A stretch of 64,000 bases of DNA, from the NCBI GenBank assembly GCA_023957215.1, contig JAMLHH010000015.1:16708-80707 (forward strand). The letters are read 5' to 3'. The stretch's first letter is position 1, and each line of letters begins with the position of its first letter. The translations under genes and the position numbers were made by a program. The DNA comes from Chitinophagales bacterium (GTDB lineage: Bacteria; Bacteroidota; Bacteroidia; Chitinophagales; JADIYW01). This document shows positions 39,025-48,421 of this stretch, one piece after another. The notes under the pieces are model-generated. The model saw nothing but the letters and a program-made list of their open reading frames with translations, ran no database searches and was not told the origin of the DNA.

Positions 39025-39977
39025 AACTTTTCTGTTTTTGATTTTTGTATAAATAATGAATTAATAGATTTAAACTCGTGTGCGTTCCTGATAGCTCTTG
39101 CAAATAAAGAATCTACGGACAGGACTTTAATTTTCTCAGATTCCCTTTTTAAAGGAATGGTATCACAGACCACTAACTCTAACAGATCCGAATCTTCGAT
39201 GCGTTCATAAGCTTTTCCTGAAAGTACGGGATGTGTAATCAGTGCTCTGACACTTGAAGCACCATTTTCCATGATGAGATTAGCTGCTGTCGTTAATGTA
39301 CCTCCGGTGTCGATTAAATCATCTACCAAAACTACATTTTTCCCACTGACATCACCTATCAAACGCATAGATTCTACTTCATTGGCTCTCGTTCTATGTT
39401 TATCGCAAATTACCAAATCTCCGCCTAAGATATTAGAATAAGATCTGGCTCTTTTGATACTACCTACGTCAGGTGAAGCCCAACACAAATTGGGAATATC
39501 CAAACTTTCTACATAAGGAATAAAAATAGCAGATGCATCCAAGTGATCTACCGGAATATTGAAGAAACCTTGAATTTGAGGTGCATGTAAGTCCATCGTC
39601 ATGATACGGTTGGCACCTGCTGCCGTTAATAGGTCTGCGACTAATTTTGCACCGATAGCCACTCTAGGCTTGTCTTTTCTGTCCTGGCGTGCTAATCCAA
39701 AATAGGGAACTACGGCAATGATATATCCTGCCGATGCACGTTTGGCAGCATCCACTAACATTAACAGTTCCATTAAATTGTCAGATGGAGAGAAAGTAGA
39801 TTGAATGATAAAAACAAATGAACCTCTGACGGACTCTTGTATGATAGGTTCAAATTCGCCATCACTAAATTGTAAAACTTCAACATCCGTCAGACTGTCA
39901 CCATAGCTCTTGCTGATTTTTTCGGCCAAACTAAGTGTTGCTCTTCCGGAGATAATTTTTACATCTGGTAAGACCAT
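39021..39977 (-). CDS. prs: Ribose-phosphate pyrophosphokinase
   Basis: The 318-residue protein has the normal length of PRPP synthase. Motifs are FSDGEFEPIIQESVRGSFVFII, the catalytic flexible loop region YFGLARQDRKDKPR, ANRIMTMDLHAPQIQGFF, and the PRPP-binding loop VVLVDDLIDTGGTLTTAA. It makes PRPP from ribose 5-phosphate and ATP for nucleotide, His and Trp synthesis. rplY follows with a 4-base overlap. Confidence 0.97.
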   Translation of the reverse strand: MVLPDVKIISGRATLSLAEKISKSYGDSLTDVEVLQFSDGEFEPIIQESVRGSFVFIIQSTFSPSDNLMELLMLVDAAKRASAGYIIAVVPYFGLARQDRKDKPRVAIGAKLVADLLTAAGANRIMTMDLHAPQIQGFFNIPVDHLDASAIFIPYVESLDIPNLCWASPDVGSIKRARSYSNILGGDLVICDKHRTRANEVESMRLIGDVSGKNVVLVDDLIDTGGTLTTAANLIMENGASSVRALITHPVLSGKAYERIEDSDLLELVVCDTIPLKRESEKIKVLSVDSLFARAIRNAHEFKSINSLFIQKSKTEKL

Positions 39978-40000
39978 AGAAGTGTTTTATTATTACGGTG

Positions 40001-40008
40001 CAAAGATA
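40001..40008 (-). promoter_or_regulatory. -7 box (TATCTTTG) of prs-rplY
   Basis: Full TAnnTTTG match on the minus strand, 24 bases before the prs ATG. Confidence 0.55.
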
Positions 40009-40096
40009 GTATTAAAAATACGAATAAGAATGAATAATTTGATTTCATTTTCATCAAATTGTTAACACTTTGCGTTGTTGATAAATGTTAGACTTA

Positions 40097-41514
40097 TTAG
40101 GATGCGTCGTACATCTGCCGCCAAGGTTGTGCTTGTTCCAATTCATAAGACAATTCTAAAAGCAATCTCTCTTGTCCGTCAGTTGCCGCAAATTGAACAC
40201 CCACAGGCATATCGTTGCTGTCAATTCCCATTGGCAAACAAATAGATGGAGCACCGGAAATGTTTTGCATACCCGGGAAAGGCGCAAAATTAGCCGTCTT
40301 TTCTACAATTTCCCTTGGTGGTAAATGTGGTGAAAAGAAACCGATTTTTGGAGTAGGAAGTGTAGTGACCGGAATCATTAATACATCGTATTGACTCATC
40401 AATTCATTTTCTTTTTCCTTGATTTTTGTTTTTAAAACCCTTAAAGTTTCGGGAAATTTAAAAATATCTTTTTCAAAACGTTTCATCAACCCATAACTAA
40501 AAGGTTCTACTTCTTTAGGTGGGATGGTTGCACCAAACATGAGTGGACTGAAACGAATCATCATAAAAGCCAAAAATCCGTAATAATTGAGATAATATTG
40601 TTTCATTTTCTCTACGTTATACGGCATGGGTATCATCTCTACATAATGTCCTAAAGATTCTAAAAGTTTTGCGGTTTCTTGTTGTACTCTATTGATATCA
40701 TCGTGCATATGACCGGTTTCTCCAATAGGTGGGTTTTCAAAAAACGCAATTTTTAGTCTTCTTTTCAGAGGGGCTGTTACATTTCCGATGGCAGGAAATT
40801 TTGGATTTTTGTAAAACTTTTCTGCTTCAGCGTAAAAAGCAGCCGTATCTCTTACACTTCGTGTCAAGACTCCTTCGTAAACCATATTGATGGGCAGGAA
40901 TTTTGTGCCGTCGTGATTGACTAATCTTTCTCTTGTTGGTTTTAAACCTACTAATCCACAACAGTTGGCAGGGATTCTGGTAGAGCCGGCACCATCATTT
41001 GCCTGTGCGATAGCTACCGCTCCACTGGTTACCAAGCTGGCTGATCCCGATGAAGATCCCAATATGTGTAATCGGTATTCCATGGATTGCGCGTGATACC
41101 CCATCTTTCATTTTCCGTACTACAAATCAATCCTAATTCAGGCATGGTGGATTTGCCGATGTAACTAAGTCCTGTAGATAATAATTGATCTACAAAAGCA
41201 CTGTTCTTCTTTGCCGGTTTGGCTTTAAAAACTCCGGTACCGTGTTGCGTTGGATATCCTTTTAAATCACAATTGTCTTTGATAAGTGTAGGTACACCAT
41301 AGAAAAAACCTTTAACGTTGGCACCTTTGGCGTGTAGAGCTTCGTCATAGGTTTTGATGACCATTGCATTCAGAGCAGGATTGACTTTTTCTATTCTGTT
41401 AATAGTTGCCTCTACGACTTCGTGAATACTGATGTCTTTGTTTTTGATAGCTTGTGCTATGGATGTCGCATCCCTGTTTCCTAATACGTCATCTGTAAAT
41501 GCATGTATGCGCAT
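40097..41514 (-). pseudogene. Amidase-signature enzyme, split by one frameshift
   Basis: Two frames together encode one amidase of about 470 residues. The N-terminal part (41514 to about 41068) has the catalytic Lys region YGVPTLIKDNCDLKGYPT and ends at ITRNPWNTDYT. The C-terminal part (from about 41062 to 40097) resumes at LGSSSGSASLV, the linker loop with the catalytic Ser, then DGAGSTRIPANCCGLVGLKPT. Joining T to LGSSSG requires removing two bases near 41061-41068 (minus strand reads ACATATTGGGATC). Amidases hydrolyse carboxamides by a Ser-Ser-Lys triad, and all three residues survive. It is either a recent pseudogene or a sequence error. Confidence 0.85.
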
Positions 41515-41603
41515 GTTCGTGTTTTTTTAATGAAAAATGAAAGCTTTGATGAAAGTTTAAAATGATAAATTTATAAAGTGTATCGTCATCGAAAATCTAA
41601 GGC

Positions 41604-42026
41604 TTATTTGGATGTTCGAGTCCAAGTATTCTTTTTTCCTAAAAAGGTTCCACATATATTTCCTTTTAAGAATAAAGTTCCGTCAGGATTCATTTTTATT
41701 TTCCCGCAATATTCTTTTCCGTCTTTATAAACCTTTCCATTGGGCCATTCTGTCTTGTCGTTGTCCCAAGTGAAACCCCAAACGTAATCTTTACCGATAA
41801 CGGACTCATTTCTCTTTTTAGGGTCTTTATTATAGATATCTTTCTGGTTGGGATTTTTATGCCAGATACATTTCCCTCTCAATTCTCCATTTGAAGTTTT
41901 GTATAATTCGATTTTGGCATCTTTATCTTGCACTAACCATACTCCTAAAACTTCATCGCCGTTAGATGCATAAGCTATGACAGCTGTGAAAGCCACCATT
42001 AAGAATAAAAATACTTTATTCATCAT
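41604..42026 (-). CDS. DUF2147 exported protein
   Basis: The 140-residue protein has a signal peptide (about 1-20, VFLFLMVAFTAVIAYA) and the DUF2147 pattern: VLGVWLVQDKDAKIELYK, GKCIWHKNPN, GFTWDNDKTEWPNGKVYKDGKEYCGKIK, LKGNICGTFLGKKNTWTR. Family members are small periplasmic or outer-membrane-facing beta proteins without known function. It stands alone between the amidase and the L,D-transpeptidase gene. Confidence 0.9.
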   Translation of the reverse strand: MMNKVFLFLMVAFTAVIAYASNGDEVLGVWLVQDKDAKIELYKTSNGELRGKCIWHKNPNQKDIYNKDPKKRNESVIGKDYVWGFTWDNDKTEWPNGKVYKDGKEYCGKIKMNPDGTLFLKGNICGTFLGKKNTWTRTSK

Positions 42027-42149
42027 TTTTTAAATTTTAGACAATATAATTGATTTTCTCATTAGAGTTTAATAAATATGAATAAAATAATTGGATTATA
42101 TCGAAGGCGATATATTCAATATGAATCATTTGATAAAAAGTTGCTTTGA

Positions 42150-43064
42150 TTAGAGGTTGGGAGAAACTTCCAAAGTTTTGAGATATTCTTGCCTTTGCAT
42201 TTGAGCTTCTAAAATCTCTTCCAAATATGGTTGGATAATATGATTCATACTGTCTTGCGTATAAATCATTGACTGTGGATTTTGTATCAAATCGTGCCAA
42301 GGTGCCGGCTGATCAAACCGGTATTTTCCATATACAATGACCGGTGTACCTTTTGCTGCTAATTGGTCATTTTTTAAAATCCATTGATTTGCCCAATTGT
42401 ATAAAAAATAAGCATGATGATTCAGTAATCTCAGACAACTGTGAGAAGCAGGATAACCGGGCAAGCCATACTGGTGAAAACCAATTCCCTCATAATTACT
42501 GATATTAAAATTCCAATTTAATATCCAACTTCTATCGACTGTACTTCTGCTTTGTCTTGCTTTCCAATTGGTAAAATACAGTTTTGGAGGTGTGGGATGT
42601 GTCTGTCTTCCACTATTTGTCTGCCCTTGTAAGACGAGTTTTCCATTTTCGTATGCTCCAAAAGCTTGAAACGGATTGGAAAAGATGATAATTTTGGATA
42701 TATCTTTGAGTAGTGCAATTTCTTTTGGGAAAGGCATATAAGCATCCAAATCTAAGTCATATCTGTCGGGGACTACTACACTGTCTAATCTTTTTAGGTA
42801 AGTACTGTCTGTCCTGTTGATAGCTATTAGAATATCTAAATGTTGTAAACCTTCGAAAGTTGTATCTTCTTTTCCGGACCAATCAGGTTTGTGTATTATT
42901 TGATAATGAATTTCAGGATGACTCTCTACGGGTTGGGGTTCATCCTTGGTGTCTTCTACCTTCTCAGCCAATGGAGCTTCATTAGCAATTTCGGCTTTGG
43001 TACTGTTATTTTTACAAGAAACCCACAATAAAGTCATCATAAAAAGAGTGTAGAAAAACTGCAT
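42150..43064 (-). CDS. L,D-transpeptidase (YkuD) lipoprotein
   Basis: The 304-residue protein has a lipoprotein signal (LWVSC, C17) and a linker with Glu/Asp. Its catalytic motif is GIGFHQYGLPGYPASHSCLRLL with nucleophile C210, and the conserved His 16 residues before it. Such enzymes form 3-3 crosslinks in peptidoglycan or attach proteins to it, in the periplasm. It is monocistronic, with a TATCTTTG box 20 bases before the start (43084-43091). Confidence 0.9.
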   Translation of the reverse strand: MQFFYTLFMMTLLWVSCKNNSTKAEIANEAPLAEKVEDTKDEPQPVESHPEIHYQIIHKPDWSGKEDTTFEGLQHLDILIAINRTDSTYLKRLDSVVVPDRYDLDLDAYMPFPKEIALLKDISKIIIFSNPFQAFGAYENGKLVLQGQTNSGRQTHPTPPKLYFTNWKARQSRSTVDRSWILNWNFNISNYEGIGFHQYGLPGYPASHSCLRLLNHHAYFLYNWANQWILKNDQLAAKGTPVIVYGKYRFDQPAPWHDLIQNPQSMIYTQDSMNHIIQPYLEEILEAQMQRQEYLKTLEVSPNL

Positions 43065-43083
43065 GGTTTACAAATATTTATGA

Positions 43084-43091
43084 CAAAGATA
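43084..43091 (-). promoter_or_regulatory. -7 box (TATCTTTG) of the L,D-transpeptidase gene
   Basis: Full TAnnTTTG match on the minus strand, 20 bases before the ATG. Confidence 0.5.
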
Positions 43092-43259
43092 TAGAAAATT
43101 CTATGTCATATTTTTTATTGTTTTGTAACCCTATTTTAGCCTATACCTAAATTCCGCACGACTAATTTTTGGTTAGCTGATTTATTTTACAAGTAGGTTT
43201 TTACCTCTATGAGTAGGTTTGGTATGGGCTTTGGTATCCCAAAATCTAATTTTTGAACA

Positions 43260-44460
43260 CAACTTCCCCTACCCAGTTCTGTCACTTGATAGCTAACTCA
43301 GGAGAGCTTTTTGTTTAGATTAAACTCATTTGTTTAAGCCAGAGTTAAACTATTTCAATCCGCTTCGTTTTAGGTGGCAAATCATAGTAGGTGCTTCTGC
43401 CAGTTTTGACTATTTTAAGAGGAATACAAATGACTTAAAAATAAACTTCTTTAACTGAAGAAGTATCTATCCTCTACCAGACCAACAAATGAGTTTATAA
43501 TGAACCGATAAAGAATATAGGCAAAAGCCGTACGATTAGGTAAACGGTATTATACTCTTAAGTCACTATGAGGTATGTATTTCCAGTTGAAGTCATTGTT
43601 TTTGAATGAAACACACGTTCACTGCCTCCTCTTTTATTGTAGAAAATGATGGCGTCTCGTTCGAAATCGCCCAGTCATTGGTGATGATTGATGCAAATGT
43701 AAGCATCACCAGTAAAAGCATTGGTTTGCCCTTGCGAATTGGGTTGCCTATAAGCAATTATACGGATGGGTACGCTTCCTGAAGTTATATCCCATACTAT
43801 TGGTTTGATAGTTTTCACTCCAATCGTACAGCTATTCCAATTTTCTAATTTAGAAATTGCAGACAAGAGATTTTCAGATTGATTGGCTCTGATGAAAAAG
43901 TGAGTACCCATCTGATGGAAAAAACCGGTTACTCTCTTCTTTGATGTAAGAACCACTGTCCATCCGTGCTCTTTGTGGATGGATACCTTCTGCTTTTAAT
44001 AACTCAATATCTCTTTATGAGTAGCAAGTTGCTCGGTCTTCACGTTGAAGTTTTCCATTTCTGCCTTCAATCGAGGAAATATCTTCGATATTGCAACACC
44101 AGAGAAATATCCTCGTAGCCCTTTATAACTGTAGGTTGCATCGTATTTTTCAGCCGGAGTGAATTACACATAATCACGCACTGGGTGTCTTATCTGAGGA
44201 GTCAATCTGTTTAAATTGATTGTCTTGGCCAAAAGATTCATACGAGTGTTGATATTGACTTTATTCTCTTTACCTATTTGGTTTGCAGGAAATCACAACA
44301 GACAATTCTTATTTGCTCTTAGAATTGTATCTGCTGATGGAATTCTCGATTCCTTCAGACGGATTAAGTGTGTTTTCTCGAATGTAGTTAACGTCTTCGG
44401 TTGCACTCCCACCGCAAAATGTTGTGTAGATTGAGCTTAACAGTGATATCAGAATAATCG
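43260..44460 (-). pseudogene. Decayed IS1380-family transposase
   Basis: No intact frame remains, but minus-strand fragments line up in order with IS1380-type transposases: GGSATEDVNYIRENTLNPSE near 44415, IPSADTILRANK, NTRMNLLAKTI near 44240, YSYKGLRGYFSGVA near 44120, a catalytic region with DGSYIKEE near 43950, GTHFFIRANQSENLLSAISKLENW near 43880, AYRQPNSQGQTNAFTGDAY near 43720 and DFNWKYIPHSDL near 43590. Stops and frameshifts separate them. Adjacent sequence to 43140 and from 44461 to 44616 holds no gene. Confidence 0.75.
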
Positions 44461-44616
44461 TATTTTTGGCCTGTATGCCTCTACTACCCAGCTCGTTATC
44501 ATATAGAAATCTGCAACTCCATGCTTAGAATAGGTGGCAATCATTGCTATTCGCCAAAGAACTTATATTTGAATTCAATGTTTTGTACATATCACTAAAG
44601 TAGTGAAAAACATTGG

Positions 44617-44646
44617 AAGGCTTGCAGCTTCTGCAAGCCTTTATTT
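44617..44646 (+). terminator. Orphan terminator-like hairpin
   Basis: Perfect 10-bp stem AGGCTTGCAG (44618-44627) with CTGCAAGCCT (44631-44640), loop CTT, then TTATTT. No rightward gene precedes it, so it probably belonged to a lost gene. Confidence 0.6.
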
Positions 44647-44753
44647 ATGAAGCTTTCAAGAGGTTATTGTGAATAACGCTTGCGGAATTTAGGCTATAAG
44701 GAAGTTTGTGTTTAAAATTTAAAATCGTTGTTTTTCAGAGATTCTTTAAAAGC

Positions 44754-44798
44754 ACGAAGTTTTTAAAATAGAATGACTTCGTACTTTAAAAACTTCGT
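44754..44798 (-). terminator. Inverted repeat after the PepSY-like gene, possible terminator
   Basis: Perfect 14-bp inverted repeat ACGAAGTTTTTAAA (44754-44767) and TTTAAAAACTTCGT (44785-44798). On the minus strand it lies 24 bases after the stop of the PepSY-like gene and is followed by GCTTTTAAAG. Confidence 0.5.
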
Positions 44799-44822
44799 AA
44801 AATTATATTGGATTTTTCTCCT

Positions 44823-45287
44823 TTAATGGTTGTCCTCTACAGACTGGAAATTTCCATTTGAGTCAAAATGTAAGTCAATATCATTATTTAGCTCAATCTC
44901 ATAACCATAAGTTTCATAATCTACTTCTACGATAAATAAATTAGGATAGTGAGCTTGTACGTATTCCAATATATTTTTGGGGAGAAGACCGTCAGGGATT
45001 CTTTGATGATTGCCATCAATATCTGTTACTTTCCCATTGGCATCAAATTCTATTTCAAAACCATTGTCTAATTTGATTTCATAGACTGTACCATCGTTAT
45101 CGGGTGTTATTTTTTTCTCGATTTTAATGATTTTGGCATTGGGAAAATACTCACTGATAATGGTTTGGGATGTGTTGGGAATATTGTTATTGTTTGTTGG
45201 TGTCTGCGCCGTTCCATCTTTTTTACAAGCGATGAATGAAAAGATAAATGTTGCTAAGACGATGATTTTAAAAAAGTGCGATTTCAT
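44823..45287 (-). CDS. PepSY-like (DUF2874) lipoprotein
   Basis: The 154-residue protein has a lipoprotein signal (FSFIAC, C21) and a low-complexity Thr/Asn linker. Two PepSY-like repeats follow (SQTIISEYFPNAKIIKIEKK...YEIKLDNGFEIEFDANGKVTDIDG and ILEYVQAHYPNLFIVEVDYETYGYEIELNNDIDLHFDSNGNFQSV). These domains bind peptides or inhibit proteases in other families; here the function is unknown. It lies beside a second PepSY-like gene and a two-component system, all on the same strand. Confidence 0.88.
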   Translation of the reverse strand: MKSHFFKIIVLATFIFSFIACKKDGTAQTPTNNNNIPNTSQTIISEYFPNAKIIKIEKKITPDNDGTVYEIKLDNGFEIEFDANGKVTDIDGNHQRIPDGLLPKNILEYVQAHYPNLFIVEVDYETYGYEIELNNDIDLHFDSNGNFQSVEDNH

Positions 45288-45333
45288 ATTTAATAAATTT
45301 TATTGGTGAAAGATTCTATTTGTTTAAAAGATA

Positions 45334-45786
45334 TTAGTCGTCTATTTTGATGAAGTTTCCTTTGCTATCAAATTCTAATTCTAAACGATTATTCAATTTG
45401 ACTTCATATTTCCAAGTTTTCTTTTCAATTTCAACGATTTGTGTAGTTGGGAAATTTTTGGCGATATAGTTTTTGATTTCAGGTAAAATAAAACCTGAGG
45501 GGATTGCTTTGTATTTTCCTTCTACCTCTTTCCAATTTCCTTCACTGTCAAATTCTATCTTAGTACGATCCTGAAAATAGACCTCATATTCTTTGACGAA
45601 ATAATGTTTGGTTTTTTGGGTAATCACTTGCAGTTGATAATCTTTGAAATGTTTGCTAATAAAAGTTTGTGCTTCCTTAGGCAGCTCATTCAATTGCAAG
45701 ACAGTCTTTTGGGCGTATAATTGTAAGCCCATGAATAACAAGGTTATCGTGAAAATACCTTTCAAATAATACATGTTCTTTTTCAT
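45334..45786 (-). CDS. PepSY-like (DUF2874) exported protein
   Basis: The 150-residue protein has a cleavable signal peptide (about 1-25, ending LYAQ) and two PepSY-like repeats (AQTFISKHFKDYQLQVITQKT...YEVYFQDRTKIEFDSEGNWKEVEG and IKNYIAKNFPTTQIVEIEKKTWKYEVKLNNRLELEFDSKGNF). It is a paralogue of the next gene downstream, from which it differs by a soluble rather than lipid-anchored N-terminus. It lies 94 bases after the histidine kinase gene. Confidence 0.9.
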   Translation of the reverse strand: MKKNMYYLKGIFTITLLFMGLQLYAQKTVLQLNELPKEAQTFISKHFKDYQLQVITQKTKHYFVKEYEVYFQDRTKIEFDSEGNWKEVEGKYKAIPSGFILPEIKNYIAKNFPTTQIVEIEKKTWKYEVKLNNRLELEFDSKGNFIKIDD

Positions 45787-45879
45787 AATCTATCATTTTA
45801 TGATGAATAATTTTATTTACGATGACAAAGGTGTCACCCAAATCTGGAAAGAATTGGGAATCGCTTAGAAACAAAAGAA

Positions 45880-47154
45880 TTATTTTCTTTTTCTAAGAGC
45901 AAAAATGTGTTTGTCTTGATATTGATATTGAATAGAGAGGGCAGGATAAAGTTGAATTATCGTTTCTACAATAGAAAGACCGAGTCCGGTAGATGATTTG
46001 CTTTGATTGTTTTTATAAAATCGTTTGAAAATCATTTGTTCGTCTAATTTCTGTTTACCCGGATTTTGAATATAAATGCTGTTCTTTTCTATTAATATTT
46101 TAATGACTGTTTGCTTTTCACTATGAGTAACTGCATTTTTAATCAAATTGAAAATAAGAATGTGTGCAAGTTCTTCATTCATCGAGAAATCAAAATTTCC
46201 ATTTTCGATAATTTGAATATGAGCAGTTTTAAAATCGGAAAGCTCAGTCAGATTTTCTACAATAGAGTGTATCAACGGATTAAAATGTATCAATTTCTTT
46301 TCAGGAAATTGCCCACTTGAAATTTTTGCTAAGGTCAGAAGTGACTTGTTTAAATTTTTTAGACGATAAACTGCCAGATAAACTTCATTGATTTTTTCTG
46401 CAATGGAGAACGAAATATTTTCATCCTCCATCAATAATTCTATTTTATTTGAAATAATGGAAAGTGGCGTTTGCAGCTCATGGGCAGCATTGCCGATAAA
46501 ATCTTTTTGGTAATTGTAAATTTTTTCATTTCGCTGTGTCATACCGTACAATTCAACGTCTAACTCATTAAACTCTTTGATGGGAGATTGTACACTGAGG
46601 TAATTATTGGATTTATCAATTCGGTATATTTTTAATTTTTTTAGAATGGCATAAAATGGCCGGAGTGCTTTATCCAAAACAAAATAATTGATGAAAATAA
46701 TACTGATGACTATTGAAAAATAGAGTACTATCAATGAAAGTAATAAATTTTGCAAAAACTCGTCATCTTCTAAAGTAGAAGCATACACTTCCAACTGAAA
46801 ATACTGATTATTAATGTGAAAGATAGTCTGTAACATTCGGGCAGGATATTCATTTCCCAGTTTGCCGATATTTACTTGGGTGCTGTAAATATGTATGTTT
46901 TCAGAATAATCCTCTCCGGGTAAAGGTGTAATCATAAAATTACCTATTCCAAATTCACGAGTATTCAGTATATCGGTATCTATTTTTGCATTTGCTATGA
47001 TACGGTTTTTACTATTGTTTAAACTTTTATCAATGGTGTCATATACCTCTTTGATAATCAACCAATAAAAAGAGGCTGCCCAAATTGCAATAATTATCAA
47101 AACGGCAATCAATAAGTATCGGTAAGTATAATATTTGAGCGTTCTTTCTTTCAT
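45880..47154 (-). CDS. Sensor histidine kinase
   Basis: The 424-residue protein has two membrane helices (about 13-35 and 133-157) enclosing a periplasmic sensor region of about 95 residues. A dimerisation/phosphoacceptor domain with H225 (AAHELQTPLSIISNKIELL) follows, then an ATPase domain with N in FNLIKNAVTHS and the G box STGLGLSIVETI. No strong HAMP is evident. Its ATG overlaps the response regulator gene by 4 bases. The two PepSY-like genes downstream are candidates for its targets or accessory proteins. Confidence 0.93.
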   Translation of the reverse strand: MKERTLKYYTYRYLLIAVLIIIAIWAASFYWLIIKEVYDTIDKSLNNSKNRIIANAKIDTDILNTREFGIGNFMITPLPGEDYSENIHIYSTQVNIGKLGNEYPARMLQTIFHINNQYFQLEVYASTLEDDEFLQNLLLSLIVLYFSIVISIIFINYFVLDKALRPFYAILKKLKIYRIDKSNNYLSVQSPIKEFNELDVELYGMTQRNEKIYNYQKDFIGNAAHELQTPLSIISNKIELLMEDENISFSIAEKINEVYLAVYRLKNLNKSLLTLAKISSGQFPEKKLIHFNPLIHSIVENLTELSDFKTAHIQIIENGNFDFSMNEELAHILIFNLIKNAVTHSEKQTVIKILIEKNSIYIQNPGKQKLDEQMIFKRFYKNNQSKSSTGLGLSIVETIIQLYPALSIQYQYQDKHIFALRKRK

Positions 47155-47822
47155 GAAAATTTATATCCTATTCCATAAACAGATTTGATATTGGCATCGG
47201 ACTCAAATTGTTGAAGTTTCTTTCTGAGATTTTTGATTTGTGAATAGATAAAATCTAAGCTGTCAGCATCTTCGGTATGATCGCCCCAAACGTACTCGGC
47301 AATAGATACTTTTGTGATTACTCTATTGGGATTGGAAATAAAATAATACAATAAGTCAAACTCCTTTCGATTGAGTTCTATGTCTTTTCCATCTACTTTC
47401 GCTGTTCTGTTATCAGGGTCGAGTTGCAGGTTTTTCCAAGAAAGAAAATTTACTCCATGATTATTTTTTCTTCTAATAGCTGCTTTCACACGGGCTGTCA
47501 ACTCTGCTAAGTGAAAAGGTTTGGTCATATAATCGTCAGCCCCCAAATTAAGTCCGTCTATCTTATCGTCTAAAGAATCTTTTGCAGAAACGATGATGAC
47601 TGCTTCTTCTCTTTTCATCGCTTTCAGTTCTTCCAATAGTTTTAATCCACTGCCATCCGGTAGCATGATATCCAATAAAATACAGTCATATTCAAAGGAA
47701 ACCGTCTTTTCTATCCCTTCCGAATAGTCAGATGCGGTTTCTACAATAAAATCACTTTTTTCCAAAGAATCTTTGATTGTATTTTGTAGTTCTATTTCAT
47801 CTTCTACTATGAGTATTTTCAT
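47151..47822 (-). CDS. OmpR/PhoB-family response regulator
   Basis: The 223-residue protein has a receiver domain with phosphoacceptor D51 (CILLDIMLPDGSG), acidic pocket E7/D8, and K in TKPFHLAEL. A winged-helix OmpR-type DNA-binding domain fills about 128-223 (ELNRKEFDLLYYFISNPNRVITKVSIAEYVWG, SVYGIGYKF). It is cotranscribed with the kinase gene that follows, with a 4-base overlap. Confidence 0.95.
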   Translation of the reverse strand: MKILIVEDEIELQNTIKDSLEKSDFIVETASDYSEGIEKTVSFEYDCILLDIMLPDGSGLKLLEELKAMKREEAVIIVSAKDSLDDKIDGLNLGADDYMTKPFHLAELTARVKAAIRRKNNHGVNFLSWKNLQLDPDNRTAKVDGKDIELNRKEFDLLYYFISNPNRVITKVSIAEYVWGDHTEDADSLDFIYSQIKNLRKKLQQFESDANIKSVYGIGYKFS

Positions 47823-47971
47823 ATAGTGAATATAATCATTTTTTGGAAATGATAAATGATAGAGATAGTGATGTAATCATTTAATGTGTAGTGATGGGCA
47901 GACGCAAATAAATGTATTCTCTATTGTAGAGGCGCAGGTTGCTTACCTCTACAATAGATTAAATAGCCGGT

Positions 47972-48421
47972 TTATTCTTGTACTTTTACAAATCTAAAAA
48001 CCGGAGACATTTTGGCTTTCGTCAAGACCAATTCATTGTTGTCATAAATGGCATAGGTATCTATAATGGGAATACTTTTGTTAAAAATCTTTTCGAGATT
48101 CATGTTTTGACAAGCCATCATAGTACTTGCTAAAGCTCCAAACTCAATACGATTACCTCCAAGTAGTTTGTAAGAACCAAAAATCTGATTGCAACCTGCA
48201 TTCCCACTGATGCGACCTTCCTTAGAATCGAAGACAAACTCGGGCGTTTTCATCAACTCGCCATACTCTGCGATAGGCTTACCCAGTACTTCTACTAATC
48301 TCCATTTAGTGTTTTCCAATGTGGTTGTTTGAGCTTTCACATCAGTGCTTACCTTTGTGCTTTTACATGAAAGTGCTAATAAGACGATTGCACTCATCAA
48401 TACATAATTTCTAATCTTCAT
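47972..48421 (-). CDS. META domain lipoprotein
   Basis: The 149-residue protein has a lipoprotein signal (LLALSC, C19) and one META/HslJ domain (LENTKWRLVEVLGKPIA, RISGNAGCNQIFGSYKLLGGNRIEFGALASTMMAC, ELVLTKAKMSPVFRFVKV). META proteins such as HslJ are envelope proteins tied to stress or antibiotic resistance. It overlaps the NlpE-like gene by 11 bases, suggesting one envelope-stress operon. Confidence 0.9.
   Translation of the reverse strand: MKIRNYVLMSAIVLLALSCKSTKVSTDVKAQTTTLENTKWRLVEVLGKPIAEYGELMKTPEFVFDSKEGRISGNAGCNQIFGSYKLLGGNRIEFGALASTMMACQNMNLEKIFNKSIPIIDTYAIYDNNELVLTKAKMSPVFRFVKVQE

Noticed and set aside
40097..41104. C-terminal amidase half as an independent gene
   Set aside because: Its apparent N-terminus is out-of-frame reading of the upstream half; motif order shows one split gene.
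41604..41630. GTTCGAGTCCAAG resembling a tRNA T-loop
   Set aside because: It lies in the DUF2147 coding sequence and no cloverleaf arms surround it.
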